Positions 1 to 11,490 of a stretch of 64,000 nt of DNA are shown here, in pieces. Source of the stretch: Medicago truncatula (Eukaryota; Streptophyta; Magnoliopsida; Fabales; Fabaceae); NCBI RefSeq assembly GCF_003473485.1, contig NC_053045.1:7466501-7530500 (forward strand). The letters run 5' to 3'. The first letter of the stretch is position 1. The number at the start of each line of letters is the position of its first letter. The position numbers and the translations under genes were made by a program. The notes under the pieces are model-generated. The model was not told the DNA's origin and made no database searches. It was given only the letters and a program-made list of their open reading frames with translations.

Positions 1-235
1 TATTTTTAATTTTGCAAGTATTATAACAATATAGACCGGATTTGAAAAATTTATTCAAACCTTCGGAACCCCTCCTCCAATACAATTCTTTTGTTTCCAC
101 AAAATAGGGGGATTTTATATTACGAAGAAAATTAAACCCCTGAAAGTCCTCCCTCCCAAAGCTCTCCATTCTTTCCACTTCTTCCCTCCTTTATTTCCAA
201 ACCCTCCCCTCCCCTTCAAACTTTCAATCAGAGTC

Positions 236-400
236 GTGCGTTTGATTTGCTAAAAAATGAAGGACAGGATAGAACAACTTTTGTTGTCCAGTGTTTGATT
301 TGTAAAACTGTTTCAGGTACTGGACAAACGGGAGGCAATTGACAGGACAAAAACTCATAATTTTGTCCCTCGCCAAACCACAACACAACTTTTTAAAGCC
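236..400. repeat. Dispersed repeat, family A (inverted relative at 28,170-28,460)
   Basis: A run of phrases such as 'aggacagga', 'gacaaa' and 'ccaaaccacaacacaac' recurs in reverse complement in intron 2 of SCPL copy 2. Both copies carry the block 'ttttgtccctc.ccaaaccac'. This looks like a small non-autonomous DNA element, but I could not define its ends. An open frame on the minus strand here is part of the repeat and not a gene. Confidence 0.5.
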
Positions 401-1377
401 AAAATCCAATAGGGATAAAGCAATAATGTAAACATGCTATAATTCAAACAAGGTCATTTGTTTTTTTAAAACATAGTTAAGTTAATTTTGAAACATGAAA
501 GTGAAAATAATGAATGTAAAAAAGAGAGAAGTACTTTTACATACACATTTATTATAGATACAAAAAATGTACAAATGAATCAACACATCCGAATATCAAT
601 TATTCATTACTTGAAAAATACCTCAAATTTAGATCAGAATTAATATGTTGATGCAAATTATAAAACCATAAACAGTTTATATAGTGTGGAAAATAATTTA
701 CTAAAACAACATTCAAAATGCAAAATAACAAACTCACTTGGATTTGTCTGGTGGTATTAACTTAACTTTGAGAAATTATGAAGTATGTTTCTCTTCAAAG
801 TCTCAGGTTCGATTCTTTCCAATACCAATTTGAATGAGCTAGTTTAGCTTCTTAAAAAAAAAATCAAAATAACAGTCTCTCTTTCAACAAAACAATACTC
901 TAATAGAGTAGTACCCAACTGAATGGTTTGTGCTTCCAGCATGGTAGCTGAAAAAAGATGAAGTGGTGATTTCATCGACTAAAAAATGACATATTTAATC
1001 AACAACAAGGAACATATTTAAGAGGTTGAATAAAAAGATAAGCTAGACATAATTTGTCCACTAGCATTTTGTTTTTGTTGGTAAAGTAGCAATATTAATT
1101 ATGTTCGCTCTCAAGTTGTGGTGTTGGTCTTGCATCAGTCCAAGATACAAACAATCCAAGTAAATACTTAATTCAACTATAAACTATAAATCTTACTACC
1201 AAATCAATCTAAGAGATACTATATGTCAACTATTTGAAGTAGTTGAGTGATTAGTTTCCTTTACCTCAAGGTAAACAACTCAACTTTGGTTTTTCATTCT
1301 TTTTTAATATTTGCTGCAAACAATAAAAAATATACAAATGCATTTAATAGTTCCATTGGAAAAATAAAACGTATAAG
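401..1377. other. AT-rich spacer, no gene seen
   Basis: No splice-consistent coding sequence is visible. About 724-870 carries a SINE-like segment with a tRNA B-box-like 'ggttcgattct' near 808. The same segment recurs in intron 2 of SCPL copy 3 near 37,945-38,045 ('ctcaggttcgattct'). Confidence 0.4.
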
Positions 1378-1529
1378 AACTACACCCTCCACTCACTATT
1401 ATAGCAAAAAACAACATTTTAGATTCATTTAATGATGTATTTGATCTTTATTATAGACTACATACATCATTAAATGAATGAATTCAAAATGTTGATTTTT
1501 GCTTATAATAGTGACCGGAGGATGTAGTT
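1378..1529. mobile_element. MITE, Stowaway/mariner-like, about 150 bp
   Basis: The two halves are imperfect inverted repeats. The left arm starts 'aactacaccctcc' and runs through 'cattttagattcatttaatg'. The right arm is its complement and ends 'ggaggatgtagtt'. The 'ctccggtcactattata' style of arm is common in plant mariner-related MITEs. Family placement is inferred from the arms only. Confidence 0.7.
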
Positions 1530-1654
1530 CAACGAATATTAGAACAAGTTATAGAAAAATGCCATAAATTTAGAGGAATCAAATGCTTGAAAATGGAATA
1601 ATGTGAGCATAAAAACAAAGAAAGAAAAATGAAAAGAGGATGAGAAAATTGAAA

Positions 1655-1930
1655 GAAATCTATGTTTGAATCTCTTTTAATGCCAAATCTTCTGCTCTTT
1701 CAACATTGGATGCCTTTGTGGTACAAGCATGTGCAGTGTAATGGTCCTTGTGTGGTTAGGAATTGCAAAACAAAAAACTACCGAAAAGTTAAATTGGCTT
1801 GCATAAAAAAATAGCAAAGAAGCCTTTTTTATTTTTTATTTTATGATTTATAATGTAAACGTTAAGAGCCACCCAAATTAATGATCTTTGTGATTTAACC
1901 TCCATTATCTTGATGAAATTACATCACAAC
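1655..1930. repeat. Block duplicated at 9,455-9,770
   Basis: Phrases shared in the same order include 'ctatgtttgaatctctttt', 'gtacaagcatgtg', 'aattggcttg', 'tttatgat' and 'gatttaacct'. The shared block ends in a run near 'ttgat'. The two copies lie on either side of the aldo-keto reductase gene and the BCKDH-derived relic, so they may mark an old segmental duplication. They could also be two insertions of one repeat. Confidence 0.6.
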
Positions 1931-2796
1931 ATGCATAAGCAAGAGAGACGCCACACTCTTACCCAAAATCTTAAGATAATGGATTTATGAGTCCTCTTAC
2001 TTATAAGATATTCAACCTTTACTATTTTATCGGATGTGAGACATATAACTCACATTTGCAAACTAACATTTATTTGAACTTTTAAATATTAGGTGATTAA
2101 GTTATTTTCGAATCAGTCCTATCTAAAAAGAGTTAATGTCAATTTTGAAGGACAAACTATATTAACGTCTGGATTATTTTGACTAATAAAGTTTACAAAA
2201 TGACTATTATCCCTTTATTTTATTTTAAAAAATGACTTTAATTTTATATTAAAAAATAATAATGCGTAAGTTCTGAAAAGTTGAAATATTTTTAAGTAAA
2301 AAAATAATGAATAAAAAGTTGGAATATTTTAATTTTGAAAATTTTGGAAGGACTACAATCAAAACAATGAGGATCAAAATAAAATATGCCTATTTTCATG
2401 GATTGAAACCAGCAATAATTCTTTTGAAGAGGAGTAAAACCAAAATAGATGTATATTATAGGAACTAACAAATTATGTAAGCCATAGTCTTATTTACCGA
2501 TGCAAGAAAGAGTATTTCTTGGAGAACTATTTGTTGTTAGTCAGATACTGACATGTGTCGAATATCGCACACGTTATTGGTTAAAAATGTTGGTGCTGCA
2601 TTGATTTAAACAAAGTTTTCATGATATTTGAGTTAAGTATTTATTTATCAACTCCAACAAACAACTTGGCATTTTATATTTAGAAAAAAATAATAATAAT
2701 AGAATCCATGAACTTGCATACTTGAATTGACTTTCTTTGTCTCTACCTCTGGTCTGGGTCTGAGGTTGAATTCTGTTCAATCATCACAACAGAAAA
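1931..2796 (+). other. Upstream region of the aldo-keto reductase gene
   Basis: AT-rich spacer without an open frame that can be supported. The promoter and 5' leader of the reductase should lie in its last few hundred bases, but I cannot name a TATA box with confidence. Confidence 0.4.
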
Positions 2797-4956
2797 ATGG
2801 AAAGTGAGGAACTGAGATTCTTTGAGTTAAACACAGGAGCTAAGATTCCATCTGTTGGTTTAGGCACTTGGCTTGCTGAACCTGGTGTTGTCTATGATGC
2901 TATTTCCACTGCTGTCAATGTTTCTTTCTTTCTAATTTTTCAATCCATTCTTTTCTTTGTATTATTACTATTATTATTGTAAATTTATGAAATGATTTAT
3001 TATATTATGGTTTTGGAATTGTTATTATGTTAATGTAGGTTGGATATCGTCATATAGATTGTGCTCAATATTATGGCAATGAAAAGGAGGTGAGGTGTTA
3101 TGTATCATTAGTCCTATCAATGTCAATATCGTGTCTGATGTCCGTGTTTGTGTCCATGCTTCATAGAATACATCTGTCCATCATGTTTTAGTAAAGAAAT
3201 ATTATTCAGTAGAATTTGAATTTGAAATTGTTACAGTTTTGAATTTTGATACTCTTTTTGCTGATACACCGTCGTGGTAGTGTTTATATCTACTAACATT
3301 TTGTAAATTTAATGTGTAGATTGGTGATGCCTTGAAGAAGTTGTTTGCTAATGGAGTTGTTAAGCGTGAAGAGATGTGGATCACATCCAAGCTGTGGTTT
3401 GTTCTTTTTATATTTACTTTTTAATGTTTGCAAGTTAAGATATTTGATTACATGGCTTATGTTTGTAAACAACTCATTGATCATTTAGTCTGCAACTCTG
3501 TCTCTTCTTTTGAACTAAGTACTATTAATTTGCACATATTTTAGGAATACCGATCACTTGCCGGAAGACGTCCCTAAGGCATTTGGTAGAACTTTACGCG
3601 ATTTGCAGCTTGACTATCTTGATCTCTACCTTGTGTGTAAATGACAACGAAATTAAGTTCCTCCTCAATCAGATCGTATTTTGTTTGTAATATTTTCATA
3701 TATTTTTCTAGATACACTTTCCAGTCAGCATGAAAAATGGACAGCTTACCAAACCCGACATACCAAGCACATGGAAAGCAATGGAGACACTCTACGATTC
3801 CGGCAAGGCTCGAGCTATAGGAGTCAGCAATTTCTCTGTAAAGAAGCTTCAGGATCTGCTGGATGTGGCACATGTTCCTCCAGCTGTTAACCAAGTTGAA
3901 TTGCATCCTTCATTGCAGCAACCGAATTTACATGCTTTCTGTAAATCCAAGGGAATTCACTTATCTGTGAGTATGCAAATTTCATGTCTTGTATCTTATC
4001 ATACTTAAAAATCGTATCTCGATTCGATAGAAAATTGAACCCAATTATTACGAATCTCTAGTATGTAACTATTTTGGACGAATTTCATATTGAATCCTGA
4101 TTCACTAAGATGAGTCCTGATTCCTTTCAATGAATCAGTATCAAAACTTAGTGTAATCAACCACTTTTCGTTGACATTAAGCCATGTCAGTTATTTTTAC
4201 TTAAAATATCATATTTCTTTCTAGTAATGTATCTCATATTTTTATCAGTACTATAAATTATGATTCATAATAAGACTACTCGGAAAGTAGTTCTTTTAAT
4301 TAACGAGATGAAACCCGATTTGATAACCAAGTTCTTATCCCAACGAATTCTCATATTCAGGGTTATTCACCACTAGGTAAAGGACCTAAGAGTAATATTC
4401 TTAAAAATCCAGTTCTGGACACGACTGCTGCGAAGTTAGGGAAGACTCCGGCACAAATAGCCCTTCGATGGGGACTACAAATGGGTCACAGTGTCCTTCC
4501 GAAGAGCACAAATACTGCGAGGATCAAGGAAAACATTGATCTATTTGACTGGTCTATACCAGAAGATTTGCTAGCTAACTTCAATGAATTTAAGCAGGTA
4601 AGTCATTTCATGCAATCTTATGATCATTTATATCTTTGGATTGCAACAGGTTTTAACTTTTTTCTACAACATTTTCATTGCTAGACGAATATAATATTTT
4701 AGTCTATGTGCAAAGGACTATATGCCAAATGAAAAATATTCTAGACTTAAATAACTTTTTATTCCTTTCTACATGCAACATTTTTGTTTAGTCTCTACAA
4801 CAGAATTGATTAGATTCATTTCAAATCATTTAATCCATAGTTTCGGTTCAACTTTCTGATATATCGATGCAGGAGAGAGTAGTTTCAGGAACACAATATG
4901 TTAGCAAGACATCTCCAGGGTACAAAACAACTGAAGAACTTTGGGATGGCGAGTAA
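2797..4956 (+). CDS. AKR4C: Aldo-keto reductase, plant AKR4C type, 304 aa, 7 exons
   Basis: Predicted NADPH-dependent cytosolic reductase of aldehydes and ketones. Exons: 2797-2919, 3039-3089, 3320-3396, 3545-3632, 3712-3966, 4361-4597 and 4873-4956, all with GT-AG introns and an unbroken frame. The AKR catalytic tetrad is complete: Asp48 and Tyr53 in [13 protein letters not shown], Lys82 in ITSKLW, and His115 in LYLIHFPV. The substrate and cofactor motifs [21 protein letters not shown] and LPKSTN follow in the usual order, and the protein ends TTEELWDGE, as is typical of AKR4C proteins. Its length is slightly below the usual 310-320 residues because the stretch after GYSPLG is short. His-Phe replaces the common His-Trp after the catalytic His. 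The start is the first Met, immediately before the conserved beta strand ([18 protein letters not shown]). Substrate is not predictable from sequence. The reading is firm at family level. Confidence 0.93.
3105..3172. repeat. Truncated copy of a short dispersed repeat in reductase intron 2
   Basis: The stretch ending 'tgtccatgcttcatagaa' matches the right end of the element at 38,455-38,640 ('tgtccgtgcttcatag'). It lies wholly within an intron. Confidence 0.5.
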
Positions 4957-5259
4957 GAGACAGGTTCCATATAAGCCACTGTTTTTCTGCTTTTGAGATT
5001 GTTGTAATACTTTGGGAATTATTATGTGTTATTGAGGATTTGGTCTTGGAGTATAATAAGAGATTTGGGATTTAAAACCTCTTTGTATTAACTTATTTGA
5101 GTTAACGTGTTGGCATAAGCACTTGTGAGATTGTATGGGAGATCGACTTAATGAGAGAGCTTATGACATGTCTAAACACTATTTTCACGAGTTCTTCAAG
5201 ATATATAGCTTATGAAAATAGTTTGTAGTTTATATGAAAATAGTTTAACTATATTTTAT

Positions 5260-6298
5260 CTTTTGTTATTACTTCAAATCTTTCAACCACCTATTCATAG
5301 ACCCCTTTTTACACTTGAGGTCTGTTTGGATTGGGTTACTTGAGTTTAACAACGAGCACAAACGTTCGTGAGAGCAAAACTGTTTGGCAGAACTTATTGA
5401 AATAACTTATGACATGTCTATAAGCTGTTTTCAGCTTATTTTCATAAACTCTTTAGGATGGCTTATAAAAACAACTTATAGCATATAAAAACAATTGGAC
5501 TTTTATATTATCTATCATTATAGAAATATCCTATATATTAAGCACTTAACTAAGATGTTTCTCCAAACAGTGCCCTAATGTTCCTATTTTGATGACCGAG
5601 AGCTATTATGCACATGGATTCAACTCTTGCTAGAGGTTTAACCATTTCGAACTCTTGCTAGAGGTTTAACCATTTCTATAATCTACAGGAAAACATGGAT
5701 CGCTACCATGCAAAACAAGCCTCTAAAATTGAGATATATAAAAGAAAAATATAGGCTTAAATGCACTTTTCACTCCTATGTTTCAAAAGGTTGCGATTTT
5801 GGCCCCCTTATAAAAAAATGGATATTTTGACCCCCTAACTTTTTGCTCTCTTTCGATTAGCTGATTTTGATAGAGATTATACCAATTTTTCAGTCTCTAA
5901 TGGTGTAAACTGGCATGGGGATAGAAGGATGCTTATAAGTGGAGTCTAAACTGATAAGTGAATCCTTCTTTAGGGGGGCCAAAAGTTACACTATGTCAAT
6001 TTGGACTCCACTTATAAACATCCTTCTATCCCCATGTCAGTTTACACCATCAGAAACTGAGAAATTGGCATAAATCAGCTAATCAAAAGAGGATCAAGAG
6101 TTAGAGGGTCAAAATATCCATTTTTTTTATAAGGCGGTCAAAATCGCAACTTTTTGAAACATAGGAGGTGAAAAGTGCATTTAAGCCAAAAACATATTAT
6201 ATCAAATTGTTGTAGGGTTTGATGGTAAAACAAGAAGTAAAGTATTTTAACCTTAGACTCACCATAGCTGCTGGACCAATTCCAAAGCCAATTTAACG
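5260..6298 (-). pseudogene. Decayed partial duplicate of the BCKDH E1-beta gene (intron 6 and exon 3 pieces)
   Basis: This segment matches the BCKDH E1-beta gene further right. Bases 5,260-5,690 match its intron 6 at about 14,040-14,470, including sequence outside the MITE-like core ('tattatgca.atg.attcaactcttgct'). Bases 5,727-5,753 plus 6,188-6,298 match 15,290-15,410, including most of exon 3 on the minus strand at about 6,263-6,292 (residues GFGIG.AAM). The remaining exons are missing, so no product is possible. A 434-bp foldback element (5,754-6,187) interrupts the copy. Two adjacent copies of 'aactcttgctagaggttt' near 5,619-5,680 show a further small tandem duplication. Confidence 0.75.
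5754..6187. mobile_element. Long foldback MITE, Mutator-like, with 9-bp target duplication
   Basis: Nearly the whole 434 bp is an inverted repeat. It starts 'ggcttaaatgcacttttca' and ends with the complement 'gtgcatttaagcc'. Inner arms hold 'gttgcgattttgg' and 'caaaatcgcaac'. The flanking 9-mers 'aaaaatata' and 'aaaaacata' match at 8 of 9 positions, as expected for Mutator-type insertion. The homologous site at about 15,300 lacks the element. Related inverted arms occur at 35,805-36,110 and 62,280-62,405. Confidence 0.8.
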
Positions 6299-7220
6299 AG
6301 AAGCAAATTATGAAATAAAAACTTTAATTAACTAAATCAATTTCTTAGCATTGAAAGGGTCAGAATACTCTATTGAATGAAAACCCAGTTGAAAGTGTTA
6401 TTCCCACATTAAATTAGTACCATGCAACGGAAGGATTCGATCTTTGTCATGCTTTACCTCTGATTTGATTTCTCTGATTTAAAACACCAAATTAGAGTTA
6501 AGACACACGAAGAACAATTTCCTTCCATTAACTGCTACTGGAATGTTAGCACTTTCGATTGGGGTTGATCGTGATCATGAGCATTGCAATCTATATTTGG
6601 TAAAGATGTTGTTGTTTGGCGTAATTTAATATGTGCTTGTGCATTGCATGGTGAAGCATTGAGATGCGTATAAGTAGAGCTGGGAGATTATGAAGCTTAT
6701 GAGGTTGTTAAAGGGATGAAACGGAAGGATGATTTTCCTTCTGCTTGCTTGGATTTATAGCATAGCAGTGAGGCTGTTGTATCCGTACTCGAGAGAATTG
6801 GAGACGGGAGTTACTAATTGGGATGGTAGGAAAAAGCATTTAATATTGATTAATTGCTCTTTGAGATTTGCATGTGGCTATCTTCCATTTTAATAATGGT
6901 GGATCCTACCTAGAGCATCCATGGAGGAGACTTCAATCTTTTGTACTTAAATAAATCTAAGATGTACATCCCTTACTCCTTAATCTTATTAGGTTGCAAC
7001 AATTTAACCTTAAAAATTTGGCTCCAAAGTTGCAGCATTAAATGTTAAATGAGATAACCTAAATTTTTTTGGCTCTAAAGTGTTTGAGAATTGGAATTTC
7101 AAATTATTTTATTGGATCAAACCTACTAGCACTTACCAATATATGTTATTAATATCAATGATATTTTCCAAAGCAAAAATTTAACAGCAAAAAATTGACC
7201 TAACAAAAATTTGACCAAGC
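6299..7220. other. Spacer without a supportable gene
   Basis: AT-rich, with short open stretches near 6,660-6,760 that stop quickly. It may be part of the Helitron that ends at 8,881, but I could not locate a 5' terminus. Confidence 0.35.
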
Positions 7221-7294
7221 CCTTAAATCATATCACCAGTCCCTCTCTCTCCCTCTCTCTCGCATAACCAAGTGCGGTGTTGCCAAAGATCCCC

Positions 7295-8046
7295 AAACTC
7301 ATCGATGGCGTCTCTCACTCCGATGCCGAAACTTCCGTTGTTGAGAATCGCAACTCGCCGGAAGGTCAATAACCTAAGGCTTTAAATCATTCTTCTCCTT
7401 TTCATTCATTCCCATTTGACACTACTCTCTCTCAGAGGAATATTTGTAGTTGCTGTTAGATTGGTTTGGAAAGTTTTTTGGGGTCCCGAAAGTGTTTTTT
7501 ATTCTGACTGTAGCAGTCCTGCTTTCTCTGTTTTTTAGGTTCTGTTATGGCTATTGGGTGGATGCGTTGGTGGTGAATTAATGCTTTTGTTTTATGTATC
7601 ACTCTTTTTCTTTGGCATGATTTCTCTGCCATGAGTTACCATGTTATGCTTTATGTTTGATTTCATTGGTCTTTTGTATATCTTTAATTTTTTTGTTATT
7701 TTGAGTTTATAAGGGCATTTGCTTTGTGTTTTTGTGCATCTTATTTTGATACAAGGGCAAGAACTGAAGTTCTTTCGATTGAAATTTTCACTTATGAGAT
7801 TTTTTTTCTTACTATAATTTTACCTTTGAATTAAAATAGGTGATTTGTAGTTGCAATTGTATAAGAATGTTCCACAATATGTATGGATGTTTCGATGTTA
7901 GCAGAACCGAGATTGATCAGAGACACTACGGGCATGGATGCAAACAAAGTCTTTCCTATTAGGTCCTATGAGCATGACAAGGAGAACAACATTAGTGAAA
8001 ACATAGTTTGCAAGAGTGCAGGTTCTGTCATGGAGTGGTCTTGCTG
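7295..8046 (+). pseudogene. Possible captured gene fragment inside a Helitron
   Basis: An ATG at about 7,304 opens a short frame reading MASLTPMPKLPLLRIATRR before a GT donor-like site, preceded by a CT-rich leader like that of a plant 5' UTR. About 530 bp later, after a 'ttagcag' acceptor-like site near 7,903, an open stretch of about 48 codons (including TTGMDANKVFPIRSYEHDK) ends at TGA near 8,046. The two pieces do not join in frame with the nearest splice sites. I do not recognise the parent protein. Its position just left of a Helitron 3' end suggests gene capture, which is inference. Confidence 0.35.
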
Positions 8047-8849
8047 ATGTATTTTTTTTTCTTCCCCGGTTCAGCGATGGTGTTTGTAGGCCAGCTAAAC
8101 ATGACTTTTACTGGTGTTAAAATCAGTCTTCAGTCTTTAGGTTTGTATATGTGCTTTAGTAAGTTCAAAATTAAAATTTGACTGTTTTCATGAGAAGAAA
8201 TAATTAAATATGAGAAGGGCATTAAATTGTGTGTATTAAAGTATGATTAAATTGTGGTTTGTTTGTGATTTATTCAGTTTGTATGCCTTCACCTCTAATG
8301 GTTTAATTTTCTTCATGATAGCAAGTGCATATGTAATGGAAAGGATCTGAATACTACTATATGATTCAAATTTAAAGATATTAGAAGCTAGAAACACATG
8401 TCATATTACGATGATTCAAATTAAATTAAATTTCTCTGTTTCCAAATTCATTCGTGCTTCTGTGTACGATTTCTAAAGCTGAACCACTTATGCATCATCT
8501 ATAACAACTATTTTTTTATAATCAAAAGATACACCTCAGTTAGCATCAACATTTAAGGTTTTTTTCATTAATAATAAAACAATTCAAACACCTCAAAATA
8601 AGTTACTTATATCTTATATTATAACGTCTCAACCCTTTTATTTTTAATAAATGTCTCAACCTTTGCTCAAAAAAAAAAAAAAAGAAATGTCTCAACCCTT
8701 TAATCATTAGATTACACATTTTGAGATAAAAACTTTAATTGATATATATTGATTTATAAATAATAATTTACTCGAATAGTAAATAGTAAATCACACCCAT
8801 AAGTTACACAGGTCGAAGATCACTTATTACTTTCTATTAGAGTCGATAA

Positions 8850-8881
8850 GACCCGTGCGATAGCACGGGTCGAAAGTCTAG
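8850..8881 (+). mobile_element. Helitron 3' terminus
   Basis: An 8-bp stem with a 4-base loop (acccgtgc-gata-gcacgggt, 8,851-8,870) is followed by seven bases and CTAG, with a T next at 8,882. This is the classical plant Helitron end: a hairpin, then CTRR, inserted before T. The element body should lie to the left. Its 5' TC end was not found. Confidence 0.75.
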
Positions 8882-8882
8882 T

Positions 8883-9454
8883 ATCTCCCTCAAACTCATC
8901 ATTTCACACAACTTATTTAAACATGACCCTTTAATCAACTATCAATAATATTATATCATTACATCTAAAATATTAATATTTTTAAAAAGTATAGGTCCCA
9001 CTTAAGATTGAGGTCTTAAGTGAGACGTCTGGTCCTATAAGGACCCCGAAAAAGTTTCATCCCAATGGAGTACCTGATAAGTACCTTAAGACCCTTCCAA
9101 CTTATTTTTTGTATGTATCTATTTCTAAATGAATAATGATCATCTCCATCTGCTTAAAATAAATAGAGAATGTAATTTGGTGAGATATTGATACAAAAAA
9201 AAAAAAAAGATAATAGGTCATACTATTAAGTAAGTCCCACCACTATTAATTATTTTTATTTTTTTTTTCTTTCAAATTTCTTTGTTTTTTTTTTATTTTT
9301 TTTAATCTTTTTAATAGAAGAAATAAAGAGAAATGGAGAGGATCCTAACTCCTTGCTAAACACATGCTAGAGAAAGAGAAACAAAGGAAGGAAAGAAATT
9401 GGAGAGAGCTCTTGGTTGGTTCCTCATTTTCTCTATTTTCAAATCCCACTCTCA
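8883..9454. other. Spacer, no gene seen
   Basis: AT-rich sequence with several poly-A and poly-T runs. The open frame around 9,364-9,546 falls mostly in a repeated block and has no recognisable protein features. Confidence 0.4.
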
Positions 9455-9770
9455 AAACTCTATGTTTGAATCTCTTTTTATTGTCAATTATAGTGCTCCT
9501 TCAGCATTTGATGCTTTTGTGTTGCGGAAAAATGGAAAACCAATAGTACAAGCATGTGTAGGATAGTTGTGCTTGAGTGGCCAAAAATTGCAAAGTGAAT
9601 AAACTATCCAAAAGTAAAATTGGCTTGTATAAAACTATAGCAATGTAGAGTGTATTAAAAAAAATACCATTTTTCTTTATTTTTAGTATTTTATGATATT
9701 AAATGTGAATGTGATGAGCTTACGGATTTAACCTTCGTTACCTTTGATAAAAAAAATAAAAAATTCTCAT
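9455..9770. repeat. Second copy of the 1,655-1,930 block
   Basis: It shares the ordered phrases listed for the first copy, with small indels. No aldo-keto reductase sequence follows, so if this was a segmental duplication the gene part has been lost. Confidence 0.6.
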
Positions 9771-10435
9771 CATCGTCTTTCTTGCACGCCTTACGTTATA
9801 CCAATTTTACTTATGTTTGGAGTCTATAATTTGAAGCATATTTGCGTTTTCAAATTATAAAATTAAAAATGTATCATTTTCTCCTTCAACTCGTCATATG
9901 CAAATTACTTTTTTTTTTTTTTTTTGCAAAAATACCCACTTTATATTCTATATTTCGAAACGTTTTTTTCCTGCGTCAGATTATAGAATCTAAAATACAT
10001 GAGCATAATTTCCATAAACAAACATCTCCTCACCACCTTTCTTACCTTCGTTATTCGACTTCCATGCATTTCCGTTTCAACCATTTTGTATTGGCGGAGT
10101 TCGGATTATATAATCGAAAAATTTGAAAAACTCGGTTCAGATATAATTTGAGTCATGTATTTACGTAAACATACAAGTTTTTTGAGAATTGTTTGCACTA
10201 TTTGAGACATGGGTGCTCCTACCCAACCCCATATGATTTGATACCTCACATTAAACCTCCAAAATGTTAAACCATAAGTTGCGGATCATCCAGGCAATGC
10301 CAAAATCGAGGTTCCATATCTAGTTGAGAATTCCTTTGGCATTGCCAAAGCCGAGGTTGGACCTGTAGTTTTGTCTTGTATTGATTACCACATACAATTT
10401 TCGACTAGTGTAAAATTTACTTCACGAGATGGGTT
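9771..10435. other. Transposon-derived spacer
   Basis: It contains 'attatataatc'-type motifs (near 10,105), which also occur around the mobile-domain relic at 58.6-62.5 kb. It also has a pair of matching phrases, 'ggcaatgccaaaatcgaggtt' and 'ggcattgccaaagccgaggtt', about 60 bp apart. No coding sequence is supportable. Confidence 0.35.
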
Positions 10436-10439
10436 GTTG

Positions 10440-10935
10440 ACATGGGCTTGAGATGAAGCAAATAAGTTAGTTGTTGTTATTTCAAAATCAGATAATGGGG
10501 GGATGACAATTTATTTTTTTACGCTGAGATGTGATGAGGAAGTTCCTATACCGAGCAAAAAGTTGTTAACACGTAAATTCAAATGCGACTGTTCATTTAA
10601 ATTGATAGGTTTTTTTGTTGAGTGTTGGTGTATGGAGCCTTAGAGTTGGGGAGGAAGAACATAATCATGAGATGACTTAAGTCTTCCATGGTCATAAATA
10701 TGTTGAACGTTTAAAATCAGAAGAGAAGAGGATTGTTCGTGAGATGACACCTTCAATGGTCCTTTAAAGAAATATTTTGACTACTTTAGAGAATAGAAAT
10801 GGTCGAAGTGCAACTACTATCAAACATATTTATAATGCATGTCACATGTATAAACAATCTATAAGGGATCCTAGATCAGAAACACAACATCTTATGAAAT
10901 GTTTTCTTATGTGTATAACTAACGATTGATTGTTG
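10440..10935 (+). pseudogene. MULE (Mutator-like) transposase relic
   Basis: Conceptual translation with frame changes gives FKCDCSFKLIGFF, then HNHEMT, then HGHKYVERLKSEEKRIVREM, then ILTTLENRNGRSATTIKHIY. This order (Cys-rich start, HNHEM, GHKYAGRLK-like, 'I-L-T-T-L', 'T-I-K-x-I-Y-N') is the FAR1/MULE-type N-terminal region common in legume Mutator-like transposases. Stops at several points and the missing catalytic core mean it is dead. Terminal inverted repeats were not identified. Confidence 0.7.
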
Positions 10936-11064
10936 ATTCAGATGATGTAAAATATATTTTCTAAGCTAATCTAGATTCCATAAAGTTGTTTAACATTTCT
11001 TTTTTCTATTGACAACATGTGTAATAGCATTTTGAGGTTATAATTGACACGATCGGCAGGAGGA

Positions 11065-11190
11065 CCCTCCAGTTTTAGAGTTCGACCGGAACGTAAGTAA
11101 AGTCTGGCCAAATAATGTTCTATAATGGAATCAAAATCAGGTTCTCTTAAACAATTCGTCATTGGTGGAACTCGTTAACCACTTGAGATG
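11065..11190. repeat. Dispersed repeat shared with SCPL copy 1 intron 1
   Basis: The end 'aacaattcgtcattggtggaa' then 'ctcgttaaccactt' matches 18,855-18,890 ('aacaattcatccttagtggaa', 'ttcattaaccactt'). It is probably a short transposon or tRNA-like SINE tail. The minus-strand open frame here is not a gene. Confidence 0.5.
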
Positions 11191-11369
11191 GTTTATGATA
11201 TGACCTTTTTATTTCAACCTTTAAATTATTAGGTAAATTTAGTGAATATATAAATCACTTAAAGGCAATGTAGAATATAAGCTAATGCAATTATGAAAAC
11301 TCAAGCTCAATTAACTCCAACAATGTTATTACATATGTATTTTTCAATTTTGTATGAATTGAAATTTAG

Positions 11370-11490
11370 CATTTTGTCCTAAATACATTTCAATTGGTAG
11401 CTACAAACACCATGTAGAGGTATGAGTTTGAATTTAAGATTCCACAATTAAGGTGTGTGAATCTAGTCACTAGCTTACTTGACCCAAAAA
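11370..11490 (+). repeat. SINE-like segment
   Basis: 'tcaattggtagctacaaacacc', then 'gtatgagtttgaattt' and 'gtgaatctagtcactagcttacttgacc' resemble a tRNA-derived A/B-box unit with a fixed tail. The same tail recurs at about 44,800-44,825 after 'aggttcaaatcccgagca'. Both copies are decayed. Confidence 0.45.

Noticed and set aside
3293-3484. Minus-strand frames overlapping the reductase exons
   Set aside because: The plus strand there encodes conserved AKR residues with correct splice sites. The minus frames are shadows.
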